A stretch of 64,000 nt of DNA, from positions 4,278,001-4,342,000 of the forward strand of contig NZ_CP043959.1 of the NCBI RefSeq assembly GCF_008632955.1, given 5' to 3'. Origin of the DNA: Streptomyces tendae (GTDB lineage: Bacteria; Actinomycetota; Actinomycetes; Streptomycetales; Streptomycetaceae). Position numbers and translations under genes: made by a program. This document shows positions 51,750 to 59,893 of the stretch, piece by piece. Under the pieces are notes generated by a model. That model searched no databases. It had not been told where the DNA came from and worked only from the letters and a program-made list of their open reading frames with translations. Each line of letters opens with the position of its first letter. Position 1 is the first letter of the stretch.

Positions 51750-51938
51750 GTCCTCCAGTGTGGCGCAGCCCGGACGCCGCCACCTGGCCCTCCGAGTCCC
51801 AGGTTGCCGCGTCCGCGGTTTCGCTGGGCCCGCTGTGGGCCCCCACGGCGTGCTGTCGCGCACCACGCTGTAAGCACCGGTCCCGAAGAGGTTCTCGGGA
51901 CGGCGCCCCCCGGCACACCGATGCGAGGAATGAGAATC

Positions 51939-52799
51939 ATGACCTACCCGACCGACCGACCCGCCGTCTGGTTCGTCACCGGCACCTCCCGCGGCCTGGG
52001 ACTCGACCTGGTCAGGCAACTGCTGGAGCGCGGCGACGCGGTCACGGCGACGACCCGGTCCACCGGCCGGCTGCTGGCGGCCCTCGGCGACGGCGTGGAC
52101 ACCGCCCGGCTGCTGCCCCTCAGCGTCGACCTGCGGGACGAGGAGCAGGTGGCGGCCGCCGTGCGGAAGACCACCGAGCACTTCGGCGGCCTGGACGTCG
52201 TCGTCAACAACGCCGGCTACGGCTATCTCGCCGCCGTCGAGGAGACCGGCGACCGGGACGTGCGCGACATGCTGGACGTGCAGGTCGTCGGCGTGTGGAA
52301 CGTGCTGCGCGCGGCCCTGCCGGGGCTCCGCGCCCAGCGGTCGGGCCACGTCGTCAACGTCTCGTCCGTCCTGGGCCTGACGGCCGTGCCCGGCTGGGCC
52401 CTGTACTGCGCGGGCAAGTTCGCCCTTGAGGGGCTCAGCGAGGCCCTCGCCGCGGAGGTGGCCGACTTCGGCATCGACGTCACCGTCGTCGAACCGGGTT
52501 ACTTCCGCACGGATTTCCTCACCCGCGACTCCCTGGCCCTGCCCGAGACCACCACCGAGCACTACCCCGCCGTCCGCGAGATGGTCGCCCAGCACCTGGA
52601 GTTGCAGGGCAAGCAGCTCGGTGACCCGGTGAAGGGCGCCGCCGCCGTCATCGACCGCGTCGTCACCGGCGAGGGCCCGCTGCGGCAGCTGCTGGGCAGC
52701 GACGCGCACGCCTACGCCACCGCCAAGGTGCGGGCGCTGACGGCCAACGTGGACGCCACCGCCGCCACCGCGCCCGCGACGGACCACCCCGCCACCTGA
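51939..52799 (+). CDS. Short-chain dehydrogenase/reductase, divergent to XRE regulator
   Basis: SDR of 286 aa. FVTGTSRGLGLDLV carries the glycine motif, NNAGYGYLAAVEE the structural Asn, VSSVLGLTAVPG the Ser, and YCAGKFALEGLSEALA the Tyr/Lys pair. This combination is typical of the YusZ/oxidoreductase-type SDRs controlled by divergent XRE/MmyB regulators. I chose the ATG at 51939, but two earlier in-frame ATGs (51921, 51930) exist; GAGGA lies within that stretch. It converges with another SDR gene through a 32-base palindrome. Confidence 0.9.
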   Translation: MTYPTDRPAVWFVTGTSRGLGLDLVRQLLERGDAVTATTRSTGRLLAALGDGVDTARLLPLSVDLRDEEQVAAAVRKTTEHFGGLDVVVNNAGYGYLAAVEETGDRDVRDMLDVQVVGVWNVLRAALPGLRAQRSGHVVNVSSVLGLTAVPGWALYCAGKFALEGLSEALAAEVADFGIDVTVVEPGYFRTDFLTRDSLALPETTTEHYPAVREMVAQHLELQGKQLGDPVKGAAAVIDRVVTGEGPLRQLLGSDAHAYATAKVRALTANVDATAATAPATDHPAT

Positions 52800-52812
52800 T
52801 CCGCACCGGGAC

Positions 52813-52844
52813 GGGGCGGGTCCGCCGGCCGGCGGACCCGCCCC
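52813..52844. terminator. Bidirectional terminator palindrome
   Basis: A perfect 32-base palindrome; the left half is GGGGCGGGTCCGCCGG. It folds into a very stable stem between the convergent SDR genes. Confidence 0.8.
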
Positions 52845-52875
52845 ACGCGCGCGCTTCGGGACGGCGGCCCGGGGT

Positions 52876-53625
52876 TCAGACCTGGTTGAGCCCGCCGTCG
52901 ACGTACAGGCTCGAACCGGTGACGAAGCTGCTTTCGCCGGAGGCCAGGAAGACCACCGCGGCGGCTATTTCCGCCGGGTCCGCGATCCTGCCCAGCGGCA
53001 CCTGGGACGCCAAGTTCCGGCGGAACTCCGCGGCCTGCTCCTCGTCGGCGGCCAGCCCCGACAGGCCCGGTGTGTCGGTCGGGCCGGGCATGACGGTGTT
53101 GACGCGGATGCCACGCCCCCGCAGCTCGTTGGCCCAGGTCCGGGCGAAGGACCGGGTGGCTGCCTTGGTGGCCGCGTAGACCCCGAACGCCTCGGCGCCG
53201 ACGTCCGCGTTGGTGGAGCCGTTGAGGATGACCGAGGCGCCCTCGTTGAGCAGGGGCAGCGCCTTCTGCACGGTGAACATCGTCCCGCGAACGTTGATGT
53301 TGAAGAGGGTGTCGAAGTGTTCCTCGGTGATCTGGCCGAGCGGCACGAACTCGGCGACCGAGGCGTTGGCGAACAGCACGTCCAGGCCGTGCCCCCGGCC
53401 GCCGACGGCCTCGAAGAGGCGATCGAGGTCCGCCGGGTTCGCGATGTCACCGACGACCCCGGTGGCCGCGGAGCCGATCGTCCCGACCGCCGCGTCGAGT
53501 TCGGCCTTGCGCCGGCCGGTGATGAAGACGTGCGCGCCCTCGGCGGCCATCCGCTGCGCGGTGGCCAGCCCGATGCCACTGGCGCCACCGGTCACGAGCG
53601 CCGTTCTGTCCTGGAGCAGTCCCAT
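52876..53625 (-). CDS. Short-chain dehydrogenase/reductase, divergent to TetR regulator
   Basis: SDR of 249 aa. TGGASGIGLATA near residue 12, FANASVAEF in place of NNAG, Ser in LNGSTNADVG, and YAATKAATRSFART for the Tyr/Lys. The end GESSFVTGSSLYVDGGLNQV is standard. This FANAS variant occurs in a common actinomycete SDR group paired with TetR genes. The ATG (53625) has AAGGA upstream. Both palindromes in the divergent spacer (53641-53704) lie directly upstream, so repression by the adjacent TetR protein is very likely. Confidence 0.92.
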   Translation of the reverse strand: MGLLQDRTALVTGGASGIGLATAQRMAAEGAHVFITGRRKAELDAAVGTIGSAATGVVGDIANPADLDRLFEAVGGRGHGLDVLFANASVAEFVPLGQITEEHFDTLFNINVRGTMFTVQKALPLLNEGASVILNGSTNADVGAEAFGVYAATKAATRSFARTWANELRGRGIRVNTVMPGPTDTPGLSGLAADEEQAAEFRRNLASQVPLGRIADPAEIAAAVVFLASGESSFVTGSSLYVDGGLNQV

Positions 53626-53640
53626 GCGAGGAATCCTTTG

Positions 53641-53704
53641 CGACTTCCGTATCGAGCGATACAGAAGTCGCACCGTAGCACTTCCGCATCGATCGATGCG
53701 GAAG
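53641..53704. promoter_or_regulatory. Two strong palindromic operators between SDR and tetR-like genes
   Basis: Site 1 (53641-53670) has half-site CGACTTCCGTATCG paired to its complement with one mismatch around a 2-base centre. Site 2 (53681-53704) is a perfect 24-base palindrome with half-site CTTCCGCATCGA. Both share ACTTCCGNATCGA, 40 bases apart. A TAGGGT -10-like box (53708-53713) follows site 2 and lies six bases before the tetR-like GTG, suggesting a leaderless, autorepressed transcript. Confidence 0.8.
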
Positions 53705-53719
53705 AGGTAGGGTGCGGGG

Positions 53720-54331
53720 GTGCGAACCAAACAGAGCGGTGGCCCGACCGGCCGGCCACGGGGATTCGACGCCGACGAGGCACTCGAGCGCGCCATGCTC
53801 GTCTTCTGGGAGCACGGCTACGAAGGCGCCAGTCTGGCCACCCTGACCGGCGCGATGGGCATCTCCGCCACCAGCATGTACGCGGCCTTCGGCAACAAGG
53901 AGGAGCTGTTCCGCAAGGCACTGGAGCGCTACACCGAGGGCCCCGGCGGCTATCTGACCCGGGCCCTCGACGAGCCGACCGCCCTGGAGGTCGCCACCGC
54001 GATCCTGGCCGGCACCGTGCGCACCACCGCCCGCCCCTCCGCTCCGCAGGGCTGCCTGGGCGTGCAGGGCGCCCTGAGTACCAGCGACGCCGGGCAGGGT
54101 GTGCGTGACCTGCTCGCCACCTGGCGGAACGACGGCTGCGGCAAGGTGGGCGACCGGTTCCGACGGGCCGTCGACGAGGGCGACCTGCCGCCCGGGACGG
54201 ACCCGGCCCTGCTGGCCCGCTACGTCACCACGCTGGCCTTCGGCATCGCCGTGCAGGCGGCGAGCGGCGTCGACCGGGACGAACTGCAGGCCATGGCCGA
54301 CGCGGCGCTGCACACCTGGCCGCCCGTCTGA
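53720..54331 (+). CDS. TetR-family transcriptional regulator
   Basis: Repressor of 203 aa. The helix-turn-helix covers about residues 20-65 (EALERAMLVFWEHGYEGASL, GMGISATSMYAAFGNKEELF). The C-terminal domain, starting near RYTEGPGGYL, has the QGCLGVQGAL motif seen in AcrR-like regulators of SDR genes. GTG start at 53720, chosen because a -10-like box ends just upstream. The two palindromes before it are its probable operators, controlling itself and the divergent SDR gene. Confidence 0.93.
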   Translation: MRTKQSGGPTGRPRGFDADEALERAMLVFWEHGYEGASLATLTGAMGISATSMYAAFGNKEELFRKALERYTEGPGGYLTRALDEPTALEVATAILAGTVRTTARPSAPQGCLGVQGALSTSDAGQGVRDLLATWRNDGCGKVGDRFRRAVDEGDLPPGTDPALLARYVTTLAFGIAVQAASGVDRDELQAMADAALHTWPPV

Positions 54332-54361
54332 CGCCGGGCCGCCCCGCTCACGCGGACGCGG

Positions 54362-54988
54362 TCAGACTCGCGACTCGGCCGGGACGCCCGTCCAGCGCAG
54401 TTCGGCGGGCAGATGGCTCATGTCGTTGGCGACGAGCACGGACGGAGCCCGGCCGGGTGCGTACCGGATCACCGTCAGTGCGGCGTTGCAGTGGTTGAGG
54501 CCGAGCCAGCGCCACTTCGGCGCCCGCATGGCGTCCCGGACCAGCCAGGCGACCAGGAAGTTGTGGGTGACGACCAACTCGTGGCGGTCCTCGCCACCGC
54601 CCACCGGCCCCGTGAACCGGTCCACCGCCTCACGGGCGAGCACCGGCCCCCGCTCCCGCTCCTCGGCGGTGGCGCCGTCGAGGAACTGGAGGTAGTGACC
54701 GGCCGCGTCGGCGGGCAGTTCCTCCCTGCCAGGCACGTACGGCACGTGGTCGCCCGCGGCTTCCGAGACGTGCAGGGGCAGGTTGTCCGACTGGCCGGCG
54801 ATCAACTGGGCCGTCTGCTGCGCGCGGGCCGACGGACCGTGGTGCACGGCGGCGAGGGGGACGTCACGGAGGCGCCGGCCGAGCAGCGTGGCCTGCCGGC
54901 GGCCACGCTCCGTCAGCCCGCTGCCGTCCGGCAGGGCCTCGCCGTGCCGGACCAGGTAGAGGTGGCGGGCGGCCGTGCCGGTCGTCAT
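54362..54988 (-). CDS. Histidine phosphatase family protein
   Basis: Phosphoglycerate-mutase-like phosphatase of 208 aa. LYLVRHGEALPDG holds the RHG motif with the catalytic His; SARAQQTAQLIAG carries the second Arg; VVTHNFLVAWLVRD supplies the second His. It would dephosphorylate a small metabolite or protein. The ATG at 54988 follows GGGGGG; a start 12 codons upstream is less likely. It converges with the tetR-like gene (30-base gap). Confidence 0.92.
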   Translation of the reverse strand: MTTGTAARHLYLVRHGEALPDGSGLTERGRRQATLLGRRLRDVPLAAVHHGPSARAQQTAQLIAGQSDNLPLHVSEAAGDHVPYVPGREELPADAAGHYLQFLDGATAEERERGPVLAREAVDRFTGPVGGGEDRHELVVTHNFLVAWLVRDAMRAPKWRWLGLNHCNAALTVIRYAPGRAPSVLVANDMSHLPAELRWTGVPAESRV

Positions 54989-55025
54989 CTCGATGTCCCC
55001 CCTGGTGCGTCGGCGCTCCTGCACC

Positions 55026-55355
55026 TCAGGGGACGTGGTCGGGGGCGGGCGCGGTTCCGCCCTCGGCCGGCCCCTCGCCGTCCTTGGCCGACGGCGGCTC
55101 CTTCAGGCCGGTCTCCAGCCGGTAGCGCACGGTGACGTCGCGGTAGTCCACACCGGGTTCGACCGTCTCCGGCAGGTGGGTACGCACGCTGCGGCTGACC
55201 GACTCGCGTGCGCCGGAGCCCGGGAAGCGTACGGCGGTGCGGGGGGCTTCCTCGAAGCGGAGACGGCCGGATCGGACCGTCGCCCCGAAAGCGATGTCGG
55301 GGGCGGTGCGCGCCGTGCGCCCGCTCCCCTGTTTCCGTGGCTGCGCGTCGGCCGT
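55026..55355 (-). pseudogene. Coding segment without a start codon downstream of the 11-residue-repeat gene
   Basis: From just after the TGA of the repeat-protein gene (55358-55356), the same frame stays open for 109 codons to a TGA at 55028-55026. Third-position GC is near 90% and the product looks like a protein: DIAFGATVRSGRLRFEEAP, TAVRFPGSG, SVSRSVRTHLPETVEPGVDY, RDVTVRYRLETGLKEP. No ATG, GTG or TTG occurs in its first 50 codons in any plausible frame. It resembles, from memory, short conserved Streptomyces proteins with a LRF-x-E-P...YRDV-x-V-x-YRL pattern. Options: a broken gene, stop-codon readthrough of the repeat protein, or an indel error. Confidence 0.55.
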
Positions 55356-56507
55356 TCAGGGCGGCTCTTCGGCCTCCTCGACTGCACGGCGACGGGCGGG
55401 CCTCGGCGGCAGCTTGCCGTCCTCGCCGCGCACCCTGCGCTTGCGGGTGCCGCTCTCGGCCGCGGTCCGTTTCTTCGCGGCCGACCTGGTCGGCCTGCGT
55501 GGGGGCGCTTCGGCGGCTTCCTGGCCCGCCGCACCCGTGACGGCCTGCCCCGCTTCGGCGCCGGCGCCCCCGACCGTACGTCCGACCTCGCCTCCCGCCT
55601 CCCGCACGACCTCTCCGGCACCCTGACCGGCGTCCCGCGCGACCGCGCCGACGTCATCTCCTACGCCCTCGACGACCTCCCCGGCGCCCTGGCCGACGTC
55701 CTGGACCACCTCCCCGGCGCCCTGGCCGACGTCCCGCACGGCACCGCCGGCCCCCTGGCCGACCTCCTGCACGGCATCTCCCGCACCACGCCCGACGTCC
55801 CGTACGGCACCGCCGGCCCCCTGGCCGACCTCCTCCACGGCACCTCCCGCGCCGCGTCCCACGTCCCGCACCGCACCACCGGCCCCTCGACCCACCTCCT
55901 CCACGGCACCTCCCGCGCCGCGTCCCACGTCCCGCACCGCACCGCCGGCACCGCGGCCGACGTCCTGGACGGCCTGCCCGGCACCCGCGCCCACGGCCCC
56001 GACGGCTTCACGTGCCCCACCGCCGACGTCCCGCACGGCGGAGCCCACCCCGCGGGTCAGGTCGCGCAGGAGTTCCGGATTGCGGTCCAGCGTGGTCAGC
56101 ACGCGGTTGATGATCAGGGCGACGTTGTCGAGGCGCACCTTGAGCTGGGCCTGTGCCTCCACCCCGGAGATACCCAGATGCACCCGGCCGAGGGACACGT
56201 CCGCGCCGACGTTCAGCCGCAGCAGGTCGAGCACCTCGGCCTGGAGGGACACATGGGCGCGCAGGTCCTCCACGTCCAGGTCGATCTCGTCCACCTTGAG
56301 CAACGGCACGTCCAGGTAGACGTCCGTGTCCGTGCGGTCGGCGGGCACGGGGGCCGCGGGCTCGTCCTCCACGTCGTGCGCCTCGGGCTCGGCGTCGTAG
56401 GCGTCCGGCTCGACGTCGTACGCGTCCGGCTCCACGTCGGGTTCCTCCGTGTCGTACGGCTCGCCCTCCTCGATCGCCGCCGCGTCGTTCTCGGCACTGT
56501 CGCCCAT
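55356..56507 (-). CDS. Acidic protein with 11-residue glycine/alanine repeats
   Basis: Protein of 383 aa. Residues 1-60 are strongly acidic (Glu/Asp/Tyr/Pro). Residues 62-152 form a conserved domain (VYLDVPLLKVDEIDLDVEDL, VHLGISGVEAQAQLKVRLDN). Residues 153-323 are about 15 copies of an 11-residue unit such as GAGGAVRDVGR, predicted to form a long amphipathic helix. Residues 335-375 are Arg/Lys-rich (TRSAAKKRTAAESGTRKRRV). There is no signal peptide. The ATG at 56507 has GGGAGGTG upstream. The charge layout (acid, domain, repeat helix, basic tail) suggests a structural or membrane/nucleic-acid-associated protein. I recognise the conserved domain only as a Streptomyces hypothetical. Confidence 0.85.
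   Translation of the reverse strand: MGDSAENDAAAIEEGEPYDTEEPDVEPDAYDVEPDAYDAEPEAHDVEDEPAAPVPADRTDTDVYLDVPLLKVDEIDLDVEDLRAHVSLQAEVLDLLRLNVGADVSLGRVHLGISGVEAQAQLKVRLDNVALIINRVLTTLDRNPELLRDLTRGVGSAVRDVGGGAREAVGAVGAGAGQAVQDVGRGAGGAVRDVGRGAGGAVEEVGRGAGGAVRDVGRGAGGAVEEVGQGAGGAVRDVGRGAGDAVQEVGQGAGGAVRDVGQGAGEVVQDVGQGAGEVVEGVGDDVGAVARDAGQGAGEVVREAGGEVGRTVGGAGAEAGQAVTGAAGQEAAEAPPRRPTRSAAKKRTAAESGTRKRRVRGEDGKLPPRPARRRAVEEAEEPP
55539..56051 (-). repeat. 33-base repeat array inside the repeat-protein gene
   Basis: About 15 imperfect copies of a 33-base unit coding for G-x-G-A-G-x-A/V-V-x-D/E-V. Several adjacent copies are nearly identical at DNA level (around 55780-55960), indicating recent duplication and possible length variation among strains. 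The remaining copies have drifted. Confidence 0.85.
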
Positions 56508-56599
56508 CACCGCACCTCCCGGTCGCCGGCCCCCTCGTTCCATCTTGCTGCGGGCGGCGGATCGATGCGCGGGCAGAACGGCGGCGGCGGTCCCCTGCC

Positions 56600-56743
56600 G
56601 GAGACGGCGGATACGCCGCCGGGGTCGCTCCGAACAGCGCGCGCAGGTCGTCGACGCGGGATCTGCTCGGCTGGTCCCCCAGCCACCAGACCCTGCTGGA
56701 GGACCTGGAGCACGGCGACTACCTGACCGCGCCGGCGTCCTGA
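56600..56743 (+). pseudogene. 3' remnant of an NAD-dependent epimerase/dehydratase-like gene
   Basis: In the 318-base gap, the plus strand frame ending TGA at 56741-56743 reads SARRSSTRDLLGWSPSHQTL and LEDLEHGDYLTAPAS. This is the characteristic C-terminal tail of extended SDR/epimerase proteins (SS-x-x-TR-x-LLGW-x-P-x-H-x-x-LL-x-DL-x-x-G-x-Y). No start or Rossmann part precedes it; the upstream bases soon become the repeat-protein promoter. A deletion remnant. Confidence 0.5.
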
Positions 56744-56825
56744 CCCCCGCGCACCGGGGCAGTCCTGCGCGCGGGCGCCCGCGCACCTCGGGCCCAGGCC
56801 CCGCGCCGTCCGTCCGCCGCTCCGG

Positions 56826-59144
56826 TCACCCGGGGACGGGGGCCGCCGCCGGGCGGCGGGCGGGCTCCAGGCGGACGACGACGCTCTTGGAGGCGGGCTG
56901 GTTGCTGTGGTCGGCGACGCTGTCGAGCGGAACCAGCACGTTGGTCTCCGGGTAGTAGGCCGCCGCCGTACCGGCCTTGGTCGGGTACGCGACGATCGTG
57001 AAGTCGTCGGCGCGCCGTTCCGTGCCGTCCGTCCACACGCCCACCAGGTCGACGTGGTCCCCGTCGGCGAGCCCCAGCGCGGTGAGGTCGGCGGGGCTGA
57101 CGAGGACGACCCGCCTGCTGCCGTGGATGCCCCGGTAACGGTCGTTGTCCGTGTACGGCACGGTGTTCCACTGGTCGTGCGAGCGCAGCGTCTGCAGCAG
57201 CAGGTGCCCCTCGGGGACGCGCGGCAGCTCGTAGGTGTTGCGGGTGAACCGGGCCTTGCCGACCGGGGTGTGGAACACCCCCTCGTTCACCGCGTTGGGC
57301 AGCCGGATCCCGCCGGGACGCACCACGCGCCGGTTGAAGTCGTGCAGTCCCGGCACGATGCGGGCGATGCGGTCCCGGATCTCGCCGTAGTCCGACTCGA
57401 ACTTGGGCCACGGGATGTCGGGGCCCTTGCCCGCGAGGGTGCGGCGGGCCAGGCGGCAGAGGATGGCGACCTCGCTGAGCAGCAGCGGGGAGGCCGGCTG
57501 CAGGCGTCCACGCGAGGTGTGCACCTCACTCATCGAGTTCTCCACCGTGACGAACTGCTCGCCGCCGGACTGAACGTCCCGTTCGGTGCGGCCGAGGGTG
57601 GGCAGGATGAGCGCGGTGTCGCCGCAGACGGTGTGCGTGCGGTTGAGCTTGGTGGAGATGTGGGCGGTCGTCCGGCAGGCGCGCACGGCCTCCTCGGTGA
57701 CCGCGCTGTCGGGTGCGGCGCGCACGAAGTTGCCGGCCAGGGAGAGGAAGAACTTGACGCGGCCCTCGCGCATCGCGCGGATCGCCTTCACCGAGTCCAT
57801 GCCGTGGGCGCGCGGCGGGTCGAAGCCGAACTCCTCCCGCAGTGCGTCCAGGAACGAGTCCGGCATCTGCTCCCAGATCCCCATCGTCCGGTCGCCCTGC
57901 ACGTTGCTGTGCCCGCGCACCGGGCACGCACCGGCGCCCGCCCGGCCCAGATTGCCGCGCAGCATCAGGAAGTTGACGAACTCGCGGATGGTGGGCACCG
58001 CGTGCTTGTGCTGGGTGATGCCCATCGCCCAGCAGACGATGACGCGTTCGGACCGCAGGACGTCGTCGCGGACCTCTTCGATCTCCTCGCGGGTCAGTCC
58101 GGTCGCCGTGAGGATGTCGTCCCAGTCGACGGAGCGGACGTGCCGGGCGAAGTCGGCGAACCCTTCGGTGTTCGTGTCGATGAAGTCGTGGTCCAGCACC
58201 GTGCCCGGGCGGGCGTCCTCGGCCTCCAGGAGCAGCCGGTTCAGGCCCTGGAACAGCGCCAGGTCACCGCCGACGCGGATGTGCAGGAACCGGTCGGCGA
58301 TCGCGGTGCCGTGGCCGATCAGCCCGCGCGCCGTCTGCGGGTTCCTGAAGCGCAGCAGTCCGGCCTCGGGCAGCGGGTTCACCGCGACGATGCGGGCGCC
58401 GTTGCGCTTGGCCTGTTCCAGCGCGGACAACTGGCGGGGGTGGTTCGAGCCGGGGTTCTGGCCGACCACGAAGATCAGGTCGGCGTGGTGCATGTCCTCC
58501 AGGCTGACCGTGCCCTTGCCGGTGCCGAGGGTCTCGTGCAGGGCGTAGCCGCTGGACTCGTGGCACAGGTTGCTGCAGTCGGGCAGGTTGTTGGTGCCGA
58601 GGGCGCGGGCGAACAGCTGGAGCACGAAGGCGGCCTCGTTGCTGGCCCGGCCGGAGGTGTAGAACACGGCCTCGTCGGGCGAGTCGAGGGAGGTGAGCTC
58701 CCCGGCGAGCAGTCCGAAGGCGTCGTGCCAGCTGATCGGCTCGTAGAAGTCGGAGCCGGGCCGCTTGACCATCGGCTCGGTGAGCCGTCCCTGGTCGTTG
58801 AGCCACTTGTCGGACCGCCCGGCGAGGTCGGACACCGAGTGCTCGCGGAAGAAGCCGCGGGTGATGCGCCGCGTGGTCGCCTCGTCGTTGATGTGCTTGG
58901 CGCCGTTCTCGCAGTACTCGTTGCGGTGCCGGTGCCCCGGCGCGGGGTCGGCCCAGGCGCAGCCGGGGCAGTCGATGCCGTCCACCTGGTTCATCGTCAG
59001 CAGCGTCTGCCCCGCGCGCAGCGGGGAGGTCTGCGCCAGGGAGTACTCCAGCGCGTGCATCACCGCCGGGGCTCCCGTCGCCCACGTCTTGGGCGGTGTC
59101 ACGGTGAGCTGTTCCTGGGAACCGTCGTCGGACCGCTCGGACAT
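56826..59144 (-). CDS. FdhF/YdeP-family molybdopterin oxidoreductase
   Basis: Formate-dehydrogenase-like molybdoenzyme of 772 aa. An N-terminal iron-sulfur motif Cys59-x2-Cys62 with Cys78 (GIDCPGCAW...EYCENGAKH) precedes molybdopterin-binding regions: FYTSGRASNEAAFVLQLFAR, NNLPDCSNLCHESSGYAL, GQNPGSNHPRQL, ARGLIGHGT, GNLGRAGAGACPVRGHSNVQ and a C-terminal dinucleotide-binding domain (VLVSPADLTALGLADGDHV, YYPETNVLVPLD). YdeP-like members lack clear formate activity and are linked to acid or oxidative stress. No FdhD or electron-transfer gene is adjacent. The ATG at 59144 has AAGGAG upstream. Confidence 0.92.
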   Translation of the reverse strand: MSERSDDGSQEQLTVTPPKTWATGAPAVMHALEYSLAQTSPLRAGQTLLTMNQVDGIDCPGCAWADPAPGHRHRNEYCENGAKHINDEATTRRITRGFFREHSVSDLAGRSDKWLNDQGRLTEPMVKRPGSDFYEPISWHDAFGLLAGELTSLDSPDEAVFYTSGRASNEAAFVLQLFARALGTNNLPDCSNLCHESSGYALHETLGTGKGTVSLEDMHHADLIFVVGQNPGSNHPRQLSALEQAKRNGARIVAVNPLPEAGLLRFRNPQTARGLIGHGTAIADRFLHIRVGGDLALFQGLNRLLLEAEDARPGTVLDHDFIDTNTEGFADFARHVRSVDWDDILTATGLTREEIEEVRDDVLRSERVIVCWAMGITQHKHAVPTIREFVNFLMLRGNLGRAGAGACPVRGHSNVQGDRTMGIWEQMPDSFLDALREEFGFDPPRAHGMDSVKAIRAMREGRVKFFLSLAGNFVRAAPDSAVTEEAVRACRTTAHISTKLNRTHTVCGDTALILPTLGRTERDVQSGGEQFVTVENSMSEVHTSRGRLQPASPLLLSEVAILCRLARRTLAGKGPDIPWPKFESDYGEIRDRIARIVPGLHDFNRRVVRPGGIRLPNAVNEGVFHTPVGKARFTRNTYELPRVPEGHLLLQTLRSHDQWNTVPYTDNDRYRGIHGSRRVVLVSPADLTALGLADGDHVDLVGVWTDGTERRADDFTIVAYPTKAGTAAAYYPETNVLVPLDSVADHSNQPASKSVVVRLEPARRPAAAPVPG

Positions 59145-59281
59145 CGGACTCTCCTTCACCGGACACGCGGACGTCCTCAGTCTCACGTCACCGGCCGGGG
59201 ACGGCCACATGATCTTCCGCCGATGGGGTTCCGTGGCCGTCGCCCGGCCGGCGGGGACAGGTCCCGAGCCGGTCCGGCGCG

Positions 59282-59893
59282 TCAGGTGAGGGAGTCGAGC
59301 GGGTTGGCGGCCACCCGGACGGCGAGGCCCGACCGCACCGCCCCGGCGGCGCTGCTCTCCGGTTTGCGGGCGGCCTGGGCCTCGAAGCACGGCAGGAACT
59401 CCCCGGCGAGGCCGAGTCGCGGATGGCGCTCCAGGACCTCGGCCCGGAACGCGGCCGGGTAGGAGTCCGCCTCCCGGCCGACGATCTCCGTCGCCGTCGC
59501 GCGCGCCAGCAGGTGCCCCTCCGGGTCCGCCGACACCTCCACCTCCGGCCACATGTGCCGGACGATCACCTCCGCCAGACGGGTGCGGCGGGCGGCCGGC
59601 CATCCGGCGCCCGCCGCGAAGACCGCGGCGACCTGGCCGCCGGCCTCCTCGAACGCGACCGTGTGGCTGTCGAACACCGGCACCAGGGCGATGTCGTGGA
59701 ACAGGGCGGCGACGTAGAGGAGTTCCGGGTCGAAGGGGATGCCGTCCGCCGTGCCGCGCGCCGCTGCCCACAGGTAGGACCGCTGCGCGTGCTGGAGCAT
59801 CGCGGGTGAGTAGTGGGCGGCCGCCACCTCCAGGGCGGCGGCGGCCGTCGCGCCGTCCGGCACGGGCAGCGCGTCGAGCGTCGTACGGGTCAT
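59282..59893 (-). CDS. HD-domain phosphohydrolase-like protein
   Basis: Protein of 203 aa. QHAQRSYLWAAA, LLYVAALFHDIALVP (the HD pair) and SHTVAFEEAGG, with a later His (VIVRHMWPEV), fit an HD-type metal-dependent hydrolase related to cyanamide-hydratase-like proteins. Substrate unknown. The ATG (59893) overlaps the stop of the medium-chain reductase gene (ATGA), so the two are coupled. The 137-base gap downstream to the molybdoenzyme gene has no clear terminator, so co-transcription with it is possible. Confidence 0.85.
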   Translation of the reverse strand: MTRTTLDALPVPDGATAAAALEVAAAHYSPAMLQHAQRSYLWAAARGTADGIPFDPELLYVAALFHDIALVPVFDSHTVAFEEAGGQVAAVFAAGAGWPAARRTRLAEVIVRHMWPEVEVSADPEGHLLARATATEIVGREADSYPAAFRAEVLERHPRLGLAGEFLPCFEAQAARKPESSAAGAVRSGLAVRVAANPLDSLT

